The notes under the pieces are model-generated. The model was not told the DNA's origin and searched no databases. It was given only the letters and a program-made list of their open reading frames with translations. A program made the position numbers and the translations under genes. A stretch of 64,000 bases of DNA from an uncultured Eggerthellaceae bacterium (lineage in GTDB: Bacteria; Actinomycetota; Coriobacteriia; Coriobacteriales; Eggerthellaceae): contig CAKUOV010000006.1 of NCBI GenBank assembly GCA_934670115.1, positions 1 to 64,000 on the forward strand. The letters are read 5' to 3'. Shown here piece by piece: positions 26,470 to 35,168 of this stretch. Positions within the stretch are counted from its first letter, which is position 1; each line of letters opens with the position of its first letter.

Positions 26470-26672
26470 TAGTTACCTGCAGGAGCACCAGGAGCCGCGG
26501 GGGCACCGGGGGCAGCTGGAGCGCCAGGGGCAGCCGGGGCACCGGGAACGCCGGGGGCAGCAGGAGCGCCAGGAACGCCAGGAGCCGCGGGGGCACCGGG
26601 AACGCCAGGGATGCCAGGGGCGCCAGCCATGGCATCTTCATCAATTTCTACAGTTGCTGGTCTGAAGCACAT
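26469..26672 (-). CDS. Small Pro/Ala/Gly-repeat protein
   Basis: This 67-residue protein begins MCFRPATVEIDEDAM and then consists only of collagen-like proline-rich units such as PGVPGAPAA repeated to the C-terminus. AAAGGAATTACT precedes the ATG at 26672. There is no signal peptide, no Lys in the repeat part and a single Cys at residue 2. Its own ribosome site and very strong terminator argue that it is a real gene. The function is unknown; the MCFRP start followed by a low-complexity tail suggests a small metal- or partner-binding peptide. The repeats may change in number by slippage. Confidence 0.7.
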   Translation of the reverse strand: MCFRPATVEIDEDAMAGAPGIPGVPGAPAAPGVPGAPAAPGVPGAPAAPGAPAAPGAPAAPGAPAGN

Positions 26673-26981
26673 AGTAATTCCTTTCTTTGTTGCCTGTTGC
26701 CAGGCATAGTGCATAGTCGCTCTCTTTTACGACAGTTAGACAGGATACCTGCTTCTTGTTTTTTGTTCACTAGAAAATGCGACAGAAACACATCATGTTG
26801 TGTTGTCTGCTTTTACAGCTATTTCGTGTCGGAGTGGGCAAAAGTCGTTGGGTTTCCCGTTGTAGCGTTGCTAAAATTTTCTCTGTCTGTTTGCACAGAA
26901 ATGTGCATTCGGAGTTTATGGATATTCCACTTACCATAACCGTGATTTCGGGAGATAATGATGCTGTGAGACGGAATGAAC

Positions 26982-27012
26982 CGTTAAGCGAGGTCTCTCC
27001 TTTCGCTTAACG
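26982..27012. terminator. 10-bp perfect hairpin
   Basis: CGTTAAGCGA (26982-26991) pairs with TCGCTTAACG (27003-27012). No gene ends next to it. The gap 26673-27128 holds this hairpin and the next one and nothing else that I can support. Confidence 0.45.
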
Positions 27013-27043
27013 TAGAAGTTCTCCTCTCATCTTTTTCTCTAAT

Positions 27044-27085
27044 TGGCCTCTGCAACTCTCTCCATCTTTCCAATTGCAGAGGCCA
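27044..27085. terminator. 12-bp perfect hairpin after the PucR-type gene
   Basis: TGGCCTCTGCAA (27044-27055) pairs with TTGCAGAGGCCA (27074-27085). It lies 44 bases beyond the stop of the leftward PucR-type gene and is probably its terminator. TCCTTTTG follows on the plus strand. Confidence 0.6.
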
Positions 27086-27128
27086 TCCTTTTGATTTGCT
27101 CAAGCCATCCCCGCGTCACGCGCCAATC

Positions 27129-28793
27129 TTACTCTTTCGGACGTCCCAAAATCTTTCGGGCACACTCGGGGTCGGTCGTTATCTTGAAGAAAATCGCCGT
27201 CTGAACATAATTCCTGATGGCAGGGCATTCCAAGTCGATATTGAACCGGCTCTGAATACGGTCAATGCGATACGCAACGCCGTTGCGGTGAAGATGGAAA
27301 ACGTCGGCCACGCGTGATGCCTTGCTTCCCTTGGAAAGGTACGCCGCCAAAAGCTCGAAATCGTTTGTGCCTTTTTCCGCATCGCTTTCCAAGATGCGCT
27401 CGATCACGGTGTTCGATGCCGCGAAATACTTCACGTCGGTGCTGCACTCAGGGTCAACCATGACGAACGTGAACACTTCCGCAAAAGGAATAACCCTGTT
27501 GTCTTTCGGCTCTTCTTCCCAAAGGGGAGCGGCCGTAAGGGGAGCGTAATCACGCGCTACCAAAAGCGAGCGATACGCAACGTTGATCGACCGATAATCC
27601 CCGAAAATCTCCGATTCGTAAACGTGCTCAAGGTATTCTCCCGCTCGGCTGGCAAGCAAGCTCTCAACGCATTCTGTCAGCTGCGCGCCGTCTTGTGCGT
27701 TCAACAAAACCACAATCGCATCGTCGCAGGTAACGGGAAGAGCGTACGCTTCTTTGGTGGCGCGAATTTCGTCCAGAATAAACCCGACTTGCGCCGCCAT
27801 GTCCTGATGAACCTCTATCATGACCATCATGAAGCGGCCTTGCGTGGGAATGTTCAGCAGTGTCATCTGCCGATATATATACGATGCCTCAAGTCCCTCC
27901 GTGGAAATCAAGTGCAGCAGGAACTTCTGATCAAGCTCTTCTTGGCCGCCGGTTAGCCCCAGCCTTCTTTTGAGCAGCATGTTGCAAAGTCCCATGAACA
28001 TTTCGAACAAATCGCGCTGACCTTGCGTGAAGTGATCCGCGCTGGTGGTCATAACCACCAAGCCCATGTAGCGTTGCTGCAGGAAAAGCGGCGCGGTCAT
28101 AAGTGAGCAGGGAACACTTTCGGATGCGGGATATTCTTTCGTTCCCGTTTGATACTTTATTTCCTCGCTCAGGTAATCGCCATGACGTTGGGAAGCTAGT
28201 ATCTCGTCGGAATGGTATCCCAGCTCGATAAGCGAACGGTTGACATCATCAATGGGTTTTATGCCGCGCGTATACGCTAAAAGCTGATAATTGCTGTCAA
28301 CAATGCTAATGAAAAGGCCAATGCCCGTTTCTGCCAAATCGACAAGCGTCTGGAGCGGTTTTGGCGTGCTTAGTGCCAAAGCGGACCGGTATGCATATTC
28401 GTCAATGGACAAAAAACTGCCCTGAACGTCGGAAAGCAATGTGTCGATGGTCTGCTCGCTTTTCGTTGCGCGCACAATGCACACTTTCGAGCGGGTCTTT
28501 TTAGCCCAAAGCGCCAGTTCGCACTGGGAATCTTCGTCCATGCGCAAAAAAAGAAGGAAAGGAGAAACTCCGTCTTTCGAAGGAAGCGTCGAGCATTCTG
28601 TGTCGGCCACTAGCAAGGTGGAAGCTTGTTCCGCAACGGTATTGTTCGGACGCATAACGCGGCGAAGGCAAGGAGTACTGGTCGCAAACGGCAAAACCAC
28701 CTCGTAACCCATAACGGCTAGATGGTCGATAAGAATGCCTGTTGAAACTTTCAGTTCGTGGCGATGTTCAGCGTTTGCGAAGCGCTTATCCAT
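27129..28793 (-). CDS. PucR/CdaR-type transcriptional regulator
   Basis: This 554-residue protein ends in a PucR-type helix-turn-helix (SKASRVADVFHLHRNGVAYR). The long N-terminal part looks like a GAF-like sensory region, judging from the stretch LLAYTRGIKP through LGLVVMTTS; no membrane segment is seen. TAGGAG lies before the ATG at 28793. It is read away from the formate channel and formate dehydrogenase genes across a 400-base gap with a perfect palindrome, so it may control them or itself. Its ligand is unknown. Confidence 0.8.
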   Translation of the reverse strand: MDKRFANAEHRHELKVSTGILIDHLAVMGYEVVLPFATSTPCLRRVMRPNNTVAEQASTLLVADTECSTLPSKDGVSPFLLFLRMDEDSQCELALWAKKTRSKVCIVRATKSEQTIDTLLSDVQGSFLSIDEYAYRSALALSTPKPLQTLVDLAETGIGLFISIVDSNYQLLAYTRGIKPIDDVNRSLIELGYHSDEILASQRHGDYLSEEIKYQTGTKEYPASESVPCSLMTAPLFLQQRYMGLVVMTTSADHFTQGQRDLFEMFMGLCNMLLKRRLGLTGGQEELDQKFLLHLISTEGLEASYIYRQMTLLNIPTQGRFMMVMIEVHQDMAAQVGFILDEIRATKEAYALPVTCDDAIVVLLNAQDGAQLTECVESLLASRAGEYLEHVYESEIFGDYRSINVAYRSLLVARDYAPLTAAPLWEEEPKDNRVIPFAEVFTFVMVDPECSTDVKYFAASNTVIERILESDAEKGTNDFELLAAYLSKGSKASRVADVFHLHRNGVAYRIDRIQSRFNIDLECPAIRNYVQTAIFFKITTDPECARKILGRPKE

Positions 28794-28842
28794 CAGAAAC
28801 TCCTACTTATATACATTCGCGCGGAAAAAAACCGATAAATAC

Positions 28843-28856
28843 TGTAAATATTTACA
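28843..28856. promoter_or_regulatory. 14-bp perfect palindrome, operator candidate
   Basis: TGTAAATATTTACA lies 50 bases upstream of the PucR-type gene and 340 upstream of the formate channel. The rest of the 28794-29193 gap shows no further gene. Confidence 0.45.
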
Positions 28857-29193
28857 CTAGCTTTCATTGTAAAGCAATCAAAGTAAGTGAAGCCGTCCGC
28901 GCGAACGCTTTTGCGCGTCTTCACGGTTTATGCATGATTTGCACAAGGGGTGCCACGGGTGGACCACCCCAGCGCGCTTATTTTTTGCCGCCTTCGCCGA
29001 TAGGTGTGGGGGAGTGCTGTCTGTTCGTGTGGTCCGTGCAATATTATTTGCGCAGTTGTAAAAGAGCGGACCGTAGCGGCGCGCTTGATTTGGCGAAGAG
29101 AGCAATAGGAGCAGGTAGGAGCCTGGATAGCAAAAGAACGCTCACAGGGTAAGGATGATTCCGAAGACAACGGAAAGCGAAGGAGGGCGAATC

Positions 29194-30105
29194 ATGCAGC
29201 AAACGAAAGACATGCAGATGGCTCGAACGGCAACTCAGCCGCCATCGACGACCCAGACAGCATTGCCCCAACAGGTAGATATAACAAACACCCAGGTAGC
29301 GGCGTTGCGTCCTGATGCGTTGTCGCCTGCGGAAATCGAGCAGAAAGCCGAAACGCTTGCCATAGGCAAAGCAACCATGGCGGCTTCGAAGCTCTTCCTT
29401 TTAGCCGTGATGGCCGGCGCGTTCATCGCGTGTGGCGCCACGCTGTTCACACTGGTGCAAGGCGACACGCAGCTACCGTTTGCGGTCAAGCGCGTGTTCG
29501 GCGCGTTTTGCTTCTCCTTGGGCCTTATGCTCGTAGTCTGCTGCGGCGCCGAGCTGTTCACGGGAAACTGCCTGATGGTGTGCGGCTTGAACAGCAAGAA
29601 AATTGACGTGAAGGGCCTTTTGCGCAATTGGTGCCTTGTGTGGCTGGGCAATTTTGTGGGCTCGCTTATCATCGCAGCGCTGGTGTTCGGCTCAAATATG
29701 GCAAGCATGAACGGCGGAGAAGTGGGTGCGGCTATGGTGTCCATTGCGGCAGGGAAGGTGTCTCCCGATGCGCTCACGCTGTTCTGCAAGGGCATTATGT
29801 GCAACTTCCTGGTGTGTCTGGCGGTGTGGATGAGTTTTGGTGCGCGCACGATGGCAGACAAGCTGCTGTGCGTGATTATGCCGATCACGGCGTTTGTCGC
29901 ATGCGGCTTCGAACACAGTGTTGCCAACATGTTCTTCCTGTTCGAGGGCCTGTTTGCCCAGATTGTCGGCTTCGGCGCGGGCGGAATCGCGCTGAGCGGC
30001 ATCTTCTACAACATTGGTGTGGTAACGCTGGCGAACATCGTGGGTGGCGCGCTGATGGTGGGCGTGAGCTACTGGTTTGCTTACGCGAAGCGCGAGAAGA
30101 AATAG
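29194..30105 (+). CDS. Formate/nitrite transporter family channel
   Basis: This 303-residue protein has six membrane segments of the FNT (FocA/NirC) fold, including GAELFTGNCLMV in the second repeat region and GFEHSVANMFF in the fifth segment, which supplies the central His. I chose the ATG at 29194 because GAAGGAGG lies just upstream; the protein then has a 60-residue polar N-terminal arm. The formate dehydrogenase genes follow after 166 bases, so formate is the likely substrate; nitrite or hydrosulfide cannot be excluded from sequence. It would let formate enter or leave the cell. Confidence 0.88.
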   Translation: MQQTKDMQMARTATQPPSTTQTALPQQVDITNTQVAALRPDALSPAEIEQKAETLAIGKATMAASKLFLLAVMAGAFIACGATLFTLVQGDTQLPFAVKRVFGAFCFSLGLMLVVCCGAELFTGNCLMVCGLNSKKIDVKGLLRNWCLVWLGNFVGSLIIAALVFGSNMASMNGGEVGAAMVSIAAGKVSPDALTLFCKGIMCNFLVCLAVWMSFGARTMADKLLCVIMPITAFVACGFEHSVANMFFLFEGLFAQIVGFGAGGIALSGIFYNIGVVTLANIVGGALMVGVSYWFAYAKREKK

Positions 30106-30271
30106 CGCGCGGGGTAGGTATGCGGCGGGCGTTGCAACGCGGGCGCAACGTAGCAGAATCCCTGCGGCGGAAATGTTAAATAGCGAAAAACAAAACGCTA
30201 TGTCGTTCGGTTGAGACGGCGCGACACCATACAATAGGCACGGCAAAAATGAGAGAAGAGAGGATGGGTAT

Positions 30272-32119
30272 ATGACAAAACTCCAGGTCATGCCCATGAA
30301 AAATATTGACATGCAGCTTGGCGCCACTATGGAGCGCTTCAGCAGGCGCGTGGCGGTGCTCCCGGTGGGAAGCTGCCCTGTGGCGGCGCAGGTGGCGCTT
30401 TTGGAAACAGCCTGTCTGCAGACGTGCGGAAAATGCGTTCCGTGTCGCGATGGTTTGCCGCACCTTGCGCGGCTTTTGCGTGAGATCGAAAGCTGCACGG
30501 CCCGTGAGCAAGCGTATGAGCAGGCGCAACAGCTGGCAACTATGATTCGCGACACGGCTGATTGCGCAATTGGCTACGAAGCGGCGCAAGATGTTCTTGA
30601 TAGCATGGAAACGTTTGCGGCCGAATACGAAAGCCACGTGACGGCGCACGCATGCGTGCTGACTGAAGGCCAAGCGGCGCAAGTTGTGCCGTGTGAGGCG
30701 TTTTGCCCTGCTCACGTGGATATTCCCGGGTACATTTCGCTTGTGGGTCAGGGCGATTGCGCGAGTGCCATCAAGCTCATCCGCAAGGACAATCCGTTTC
30801 CTACAGCGTGCGCGTTCGTATGCGAGCATCCCTGCGAGCTACGCTGCCGCCGCATGCTGATTGACGCACCCCTTAACATTCGCGGCATCAAGAAGTTTGC
30901 CGTGGATCAAGTGGCGGCCGATACCGTGGACGTTCCCGCGCGCAGCGTTGACACGGGGCGTACTATTGCCGTTGTGGGCGCGGGTCCCAGCGGTCTGACC
31001 TGCGCGTATTACCTGGCGCTCATGGGTCATCACGTAACGGTGTTCGAAGAAAAAACGCAGCTGGGCGGCATGATGCGCTACGGCATTCCCGCGTATCGTT
31101 TCCCGCGCGAGCGTTTAGACGAAGATATTCGCGCCATTCTGAGCGTGGGGAACATTGAAGTGAAGACGGGCGTGAACATTGGCACTACGCAGATGGAGCG
31201 CCTGTGCGCAACATTCGATGCTGTCTATGTTGCCATTGGCGCTCATGCCGGCAGCTCCATTCATCTGTCGGGCGAAGACGCACGCGGCGTGTGCTTCGCC
31301 GTTGATTTCCTGCGTGCAATGGGTGACGGCGAGCATCCTGATTTGACAGGCAAGAAAGTGGCGGTCATTGGCGGCGGTAACGTGGCAATGGATTGCTCCC
31401 GTACCGCCGTGCGCTTGGGCGCGACGGAAGTGAATTGCATCTATCGGCGTCGTTTGGAGGACATGACGGCCCTTCCCGCCGAGGTCGAATCTGCCTTGCA
31501 AGAGGGCGTGGAAATGCTCACGCTGCAAAACCCCGTGGAAATAGAAGTGGACGCGCAGGGGCATTGCGCTGCCGTTATCGTGCAGCCCCAAATGATCGGT
31601 GCGGTGCGCGGCGGGCGTCCTGCTCCGCAAGATGCGCATAAGCCCCAAAACCGCATTGAAGCCGACATTGTTCTTATTGCCGCAGGTCAGCAAATTGTTT
31701 CCGAGCCGTTTGAGGAATTTGGTATGCAGGCGAATCGCGGTCGTTTTGCCGCAACGCCGTATTTGGAGGCCCAAGGTTTCGATAATATTTTCGTGGGCGG
31801 CGATTGTCAGACTGGCCCCGCAACCGTGGTGCGTGCCATTGGCGCGGGCAAGGTGGCGGCACGCAACATTGATGAGTTCTTGGGCTATCACCATAAGTTG
31901 ACCTGCGATGTTTCTGCGCCGGCAGCGCATCCCAACGACCGAACGCCTTACGGCCGCGTGAACATCGCAGAGCGTCCCGCGCGCGAGCGCCGCGCTGATT
32001 TCGCCTGCGTTGAAACCGAAATGAGCGAAGAAGAAGCTCGCCAAGAATGCAACCGCTGCCTGCGCTGCGACCATTATGGTTGCGGCTCCCTGGAAGGAGG
32101 GCGCGTCCAATATGTCTAG
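30272..32119 (+). CDS. FAD-dependent, GltD/NfnB-like electron-transfer subunit of formate dehydrogenase
   Basis: This 615-residue protein starts with a NuoF-type Fe-S segment (CLQTCGKCVPCRDGL) without the FMN domain. It then has a GltD-like part: Fe-S motif with CPAH and CEHPCELRCRR, an FAD-binding GAGPSG and an NAD(P)-binding GGGNVAMD. A C-terminal CNRCLRC adds a further Cys cluster. The gene overlaps the formate dehydrogenase alpha gene by eight bases, so the products should form one complex. I infer electron transfer between formate, NAD(P)H and possibly ferredoxin. GAGAGG precedes the start. Whether it bifurcates electrons cannot be decided from sequence. Confidence 0.82.
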   Translation: MTKLQVMPMKNIDMQLGATMERFSRRVAVLPVGSCPVAAQVALLETACLQTCGKCVPCRDGLPHLARLLREIESCTAREQAYEQAQQLATMIRDTADCAIGYEAAQDVLDSMETFAAEYESHVTAHACVLTEGQAAQVVPCEAFCPAHVDIPGYISLVGQGDCASAIKLIRKDNPFPTACAFVCEHPCELRCRRMLIDAPLNIRGIKKFAVDQVAADTVDVPARSVDTGRTIAVVGAGPSGLTCAYYLALMGHHVTVFEEKTQLGGMMRYGIPAYRFPRERLDEDIRAILSVGNIEVKTGVNIGTTQMERLCATFDAVYVAIGAHAGSSIHLSGEDARGVCFAVDFLRAMGDGEHPDLTGKKVAVIGGGNVAMDCSRTAVRLGATEVNCIYRRRLEDMTALPAEVESALQEGVEMLTLQNPVEIEVDAQGHCAAVIVQPQMIGAVRGGRPAPQDAHKPQNRIEADIVLIAAGQQIVSEPFEEFGMQANRGRFAATPYLEAQGFDNIFVGGDCQTGPATVVRAIGAGKVAARNIDEFLGYHHKLTCDVSAPAAHPNDRTPYGRVNIAERPARERRADFACVETEMSEEEARQECNRCLRCDHYGCGSLEGGRVQYV

Positions 32120-34886
32120 CAATTCCCCGAAAAACGAGTCGATCCTTGCGTTCGAAAACGAAGCTGGCACGCCGTCTGACAACCTGCTTACCGTCACTAT
32201 TGATGGCGTATCGGTGCAGGTCAAAGAAGGTGCAACAATTCTTGTTGCTGCCGCTCGGGCGGGCGTGAAAATCCCTACGCTGTGCTTTTTGAAAGACGTG
32301 AGCAATATTGGCAGTTGCCGCATGTGCGTGTGCGAAGTGGCAGGGCAACAAGCGCTTGTCCCCGCATGTAACACGCCCGTTGTCGACGGCATGGAGGTCA
32401 TCACCGATTCGCCGCGCGTGCACGCCGCCCGCAAAATGGCGCTTGAGCTCATTATGGCGAATCATCGCACGCAATGCTTGACCTGCGTCAAGAACGGCGC
32501 CTGCGAGTTGCAGAGCCTTTGCCGCGCTTTCGGCATTGAAGAAGACCTGATTGCGAAAGCCGCGCTGCCGCAAAAACCCATCCTTGACAGCAATCCTTTC
32601 CTGCGCTTTGACCCCAACTTGTGCATTGCATGCCAGCGCTGCGTGGGTGCCTGCAACAGCATTGCGCGCAACCATACGCTGGTGGCGGGCAGGAAAGGCG
32701 CGCGTACCGCCATTCGGGCACCGTTCGGTCCCGACTGGAAGGCAACGGCGTGCGAGAGCTGCGGTACGTGTGCGGGGGCATGCCCCACTGGCGCGCTCAC
32801 GGAGAAGCGCCGTGCGGCTTATCGCGAGTGGGAAGTGACAAAAACGCTCACGACCTGCCCGCATTGCGCTACGGGATGCCAGTTTTACCTGGTGGTGAAA
32901 GATGGCAAGATCATGGATACGGAAGCGGCAAACGGCGCTTCGAACCGCGGACGTTTGTGCGTGAAAGGGCGCTCGGGCTCCTTCGACTTCGTGCAAAGCC
33001 CCGATCGCTTGACCACGCCGCTTATCAAGAACCGTGCTACCGGCGAATTCGAACCCGCCACTTGGGATGAAGCACTTGACTTGGTGGCATCGCGATTCTC
33101 CCAGCTCAAAGCACAATATGGCCCTGATAGCCTGGCTGCCTTCGCTTGCAGCCGCTCCACGAACGAGGACGTTTACCTGCTGCAGAAAATGGCGCGTGTG
33201 GCATTCGGCACGAACAATGTGGATAACTGCGCGCGCGTGTGCCACGGTCCCTCCGTTGCCGGCCTGGCGCAAACGTTGGGCTCGGGTGCCATGACGAATC
33301 CCATTTACGACATCACGCACGATGTTGATTGCATCATGCTGGTGGGTTCGAACCCCGAAGAGGCGCACCCTGTGGTGGGCATGCAGGTGCGCGAGGCGGT
33401 AGAGCGCGGAACGCGCCTGATTGTGGTGGACCCGCGCGATATTGGGCTGGCATCGAAAGCCGACATCCATTTGAAGCTCAATCCTGGCACGAACGTGGCG
33501 TTTTCGGCCGGCATGTGCCATATCATGATTCGCGATGGCCTGGTGGACCGCGCGTTTGTTGACGCGCGTACCGAAAACTACGATGAAATCGCGGAAATGG
33601 TGCAGCCCTACACGCCCGAGCGCGTTGCCGCCATCTGCGGCATTGACGCGCGCGACTTGGTGGCGGCGGCACATATGTACGCCACGGCGAACAAGGCGCC
33701 CATCATTTACTGCCTGGGTGTGACCGAGCATTCCAGCGGCACCGAAGGCGTTATGTCCATGTCGAACATGGCGCTGCTCTGCGGCAAGCTGGGACGTTCC
33801 GGCTGTGGCGTGAATCCGCTGCGCGGTCAGAACAACGTGCAGGGCGCATGCGATATGGGTGCCACGCCCGGCGATTTCCCTGGCTATCAGAAAATCACAA
33901 ACTCCCAGGTCATGGAGAAATTCGAGAAGGCGTGGGGAGTAGAGCTTCCCAAAAAGCAAGGCATGTGGGCAACCGAGGTGTTCCATGCGGCAACAGAAGG
34001 TAAGATTCGCGGCCTGTTCATCTTTGGCGAAGACCAGGTGCGCACCGACCCGAACCTGAATCACGTGATTGAAGGCATTAAGGCGCTTGATTTCTTCGTG
34101 GTGGACGATCTGTTCATGACCGAAACGGCAAAGTACGCCGATGTGGTTTTGCCGGGCATTTCCTATGCCGAAAAGTGGGGCACGTTCAGTAACACCGAGC
34201 GTCGCGTGCAGCTTATTCGTCCCGCCGTTGCATCGCCCGGCGATGCGCGTCCCGACACGTGGATCTTCACGGAAATCATGCGCCGCATGGGTTACGACCA
34301 GCCGTATTTGACGTCCGCGCAGATTATGGACGAAATTGCCAGCTTGACCCCCAGTTTCCACGGCATAAGCCACGAGCGTCTTGATTCTGCCGAAGTGGCA
34401 GGGCGGGGATTGCAATGGCCGTGCTTGGACAAGAATCACCCAGGTACGCCTATCATGCATGTGGGCACGTTCACTCGTGGCAAGGCTCGTTTCTCCACGG
34501 CGCAGTATCACGATGCGTACGAAATGCCCGATGCAACGTACCCGCTCATGCTGACCACGGGACGCATCCTATATCAATACAACGCCCAGGCTATGACGAG
34601 TCGCACGGAAGGCTTGAATGTTATCGCGGGTCGTTCATTTATCGAGATGAACACGGCCGATGCCGCCGCGCGCGGCATTGCAAACGGCGATAAAGTGCGT
34701 GTGTTCAACCGCCGCAGCTCCATTGAGTCCACGGCGCGCGTTTCCGACAAAACGAAACCGGGCCAAACGTGGATGCCGTTCCACTTCCAGGACGGCAACG
34801 CAAACTGGCTCACCAGCCCCGCGCTTGACAACATTTGCGCCACGCCCGAGTACAAAGTGTGCGCCATCCAGGTGGAACGCGCGTAG
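32112..34886 (+). CDS. fdhA: Formate dehydrogenase alpha subunit (Mo/W-bisMGD, Cys type)
   Basis: This 924-residue protein has a NuoG-like front end: [2Fe-2S] motif with GSCRMCVC, a His/Cys cluster HRTQCLTCVKNGACELQSLC, and two ferredoxin clusters (CIACQRCVGACN, CESCGTCAGACP). Then comes the molybdopterin part with its own cluster CPHCATGC. The active-site stretch reads RVCHGPSVAGL, with Cys where E. coli FdhF has selenocysteine; no in-frame TGA is present. I chose ATG 32112, which overlaps the upstream stop and has GGAGG before it. It oxidises formate or reduces CO2, the first step of the methyl branch of the Wood-Ljungdahl pathway. Confidence 0.88.
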   Translation: MSSNSPKNESILAFENEAGTPSDNLLTVTIDGVSVQVKEGATILVAAARAGVKIPTLCFLKDVSNIGSCRMCVCEVAGQQALVPACNTPVVDGMEVITDSPRVHAARKMALELIMANHRTQCLTCVKNGACELQSLCRAFGIEEDLIAKAALPQKPILDSNPFLRFDPNLCIACQRCVGACNSIARNHTLVAGRKGARTAIRAPFGPDWKATACESCGTCAGACPTGALTEKRRAAYREWEVTKTLTTCPHCATGCQFYLVVKDGKIMDTEAANGASNRGRLCVKGRSGSFDFVQSPDRLTTPLIKNRATGEFEPATWDEALDLVASRFSQLKAQYGPDSLAAFACSRSTNEDVYLLQKMARVAFGTNNVDNCARVCHGPSVAGLAQTLGSGAMTNPIYDITHDVDCIMLVGSNPEEAHPVVGMQVREAVERGTRLIVVDPRDIGLASKADIHLKLNPGTNVAFSAGMCHIMIRDGLVDRAFVDARTENYDEIAEMVQPYTPERVAAICGIDARDLVAAAHMYATANKAPIIYCLGVTEHSSGTEGVMSMSNMALLCGKLGRSGCGVNPLRGQNNVQGACDMGATPGDFPGYQKITNSQVMEKFEKAWGVELPKKQGMWATEVFHAATEGKIRGLFIFGEDQVRTDPNLNHVIEGIKALDFFVVDDLFMTETAKYADVVLPGISYAEKWGTFSNTERRVQLIRPAVASPGDARPDTWIFTEIMRRMGYDQPYLTSAQIMDEIASLTPSFHGISHERLDSAEVAGRGLQWPCLDKNHPGTPIMHVGTFTRGKARFSTAQYHDAYEMPDATYPLMLTTGRILYQYNAQAMTSRTEGLNVIAGRSFIEMNTADAAARGIANGDKVRVFNRRSSIESTARVSDKTKPGQTWMPFHFQDGNANWLTSPALDNICATPEYKVCAIQVERA

Positions 34887-34936
34887 CGAAGCGTCTGATC
34901 TGGTCGTTATTGGAATTATGGAGAAGTGGTCGTCGC

Positions 34937-35093
34937 AAGGGTTGAGCCGACGTGGATGCGTGGTTTATGACGAAGATGCGCGCCGCCTCAAGGGCGGTCG
35001 CCGAAGGACTCAGCTTGGATAATGCTTCGCCGACCTCGTGGCTCGCTCAACTTATCCAAAGCTTCGCACGTCGGCTTAACCCTTGAGGCGGCG
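34937..35093 (+). promoter_or_regulatory. Competing inverted repeats upstream of hisI
   Basis: An 18-base arm at 34937-34954 pairs with 35067-35084 with one G-T wobble. A perfect 14-base arm at 34981-34994 pairs with 35080-35093. The two right arms overlap at 35080-35084, so the stems exclude each other. A third arm pair lies inside (35012-35022 with 35052-35063, one bulge). This may be an attenuator or switch for hisI; no poly-T tail follows. Confidence 0.45.
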
Positions 35094-35168
35094 TGCCGCC
35101 CCGAACGCCGATAAGCAACTGTCGCAAGTTGCTCTGCCGAAGCCGTGAGCTTCGCGAAAGGAACGAAC

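Noticed and set aside
26445..26939. A plus-strand frame over the Pro/Ala/Gly-repeat gene
   Set aside because: Low-complexity antisense; the minus-strand gene has a ribosome site, start and terminator.
33220..33260. Possible selenocysteine formate dehydrogenase
   Set aside because: The active-site codon is TGC (Cys), with no in-frame TGA, so no selenocysteine is used here.
31674..34511. A 945-codon open frame on the minus strand opposite the formate dehydrogenase alpha gene
   Set aside because: It mirrors the codon pattern of the real gene, has no ribosome site and no recognisable domain.
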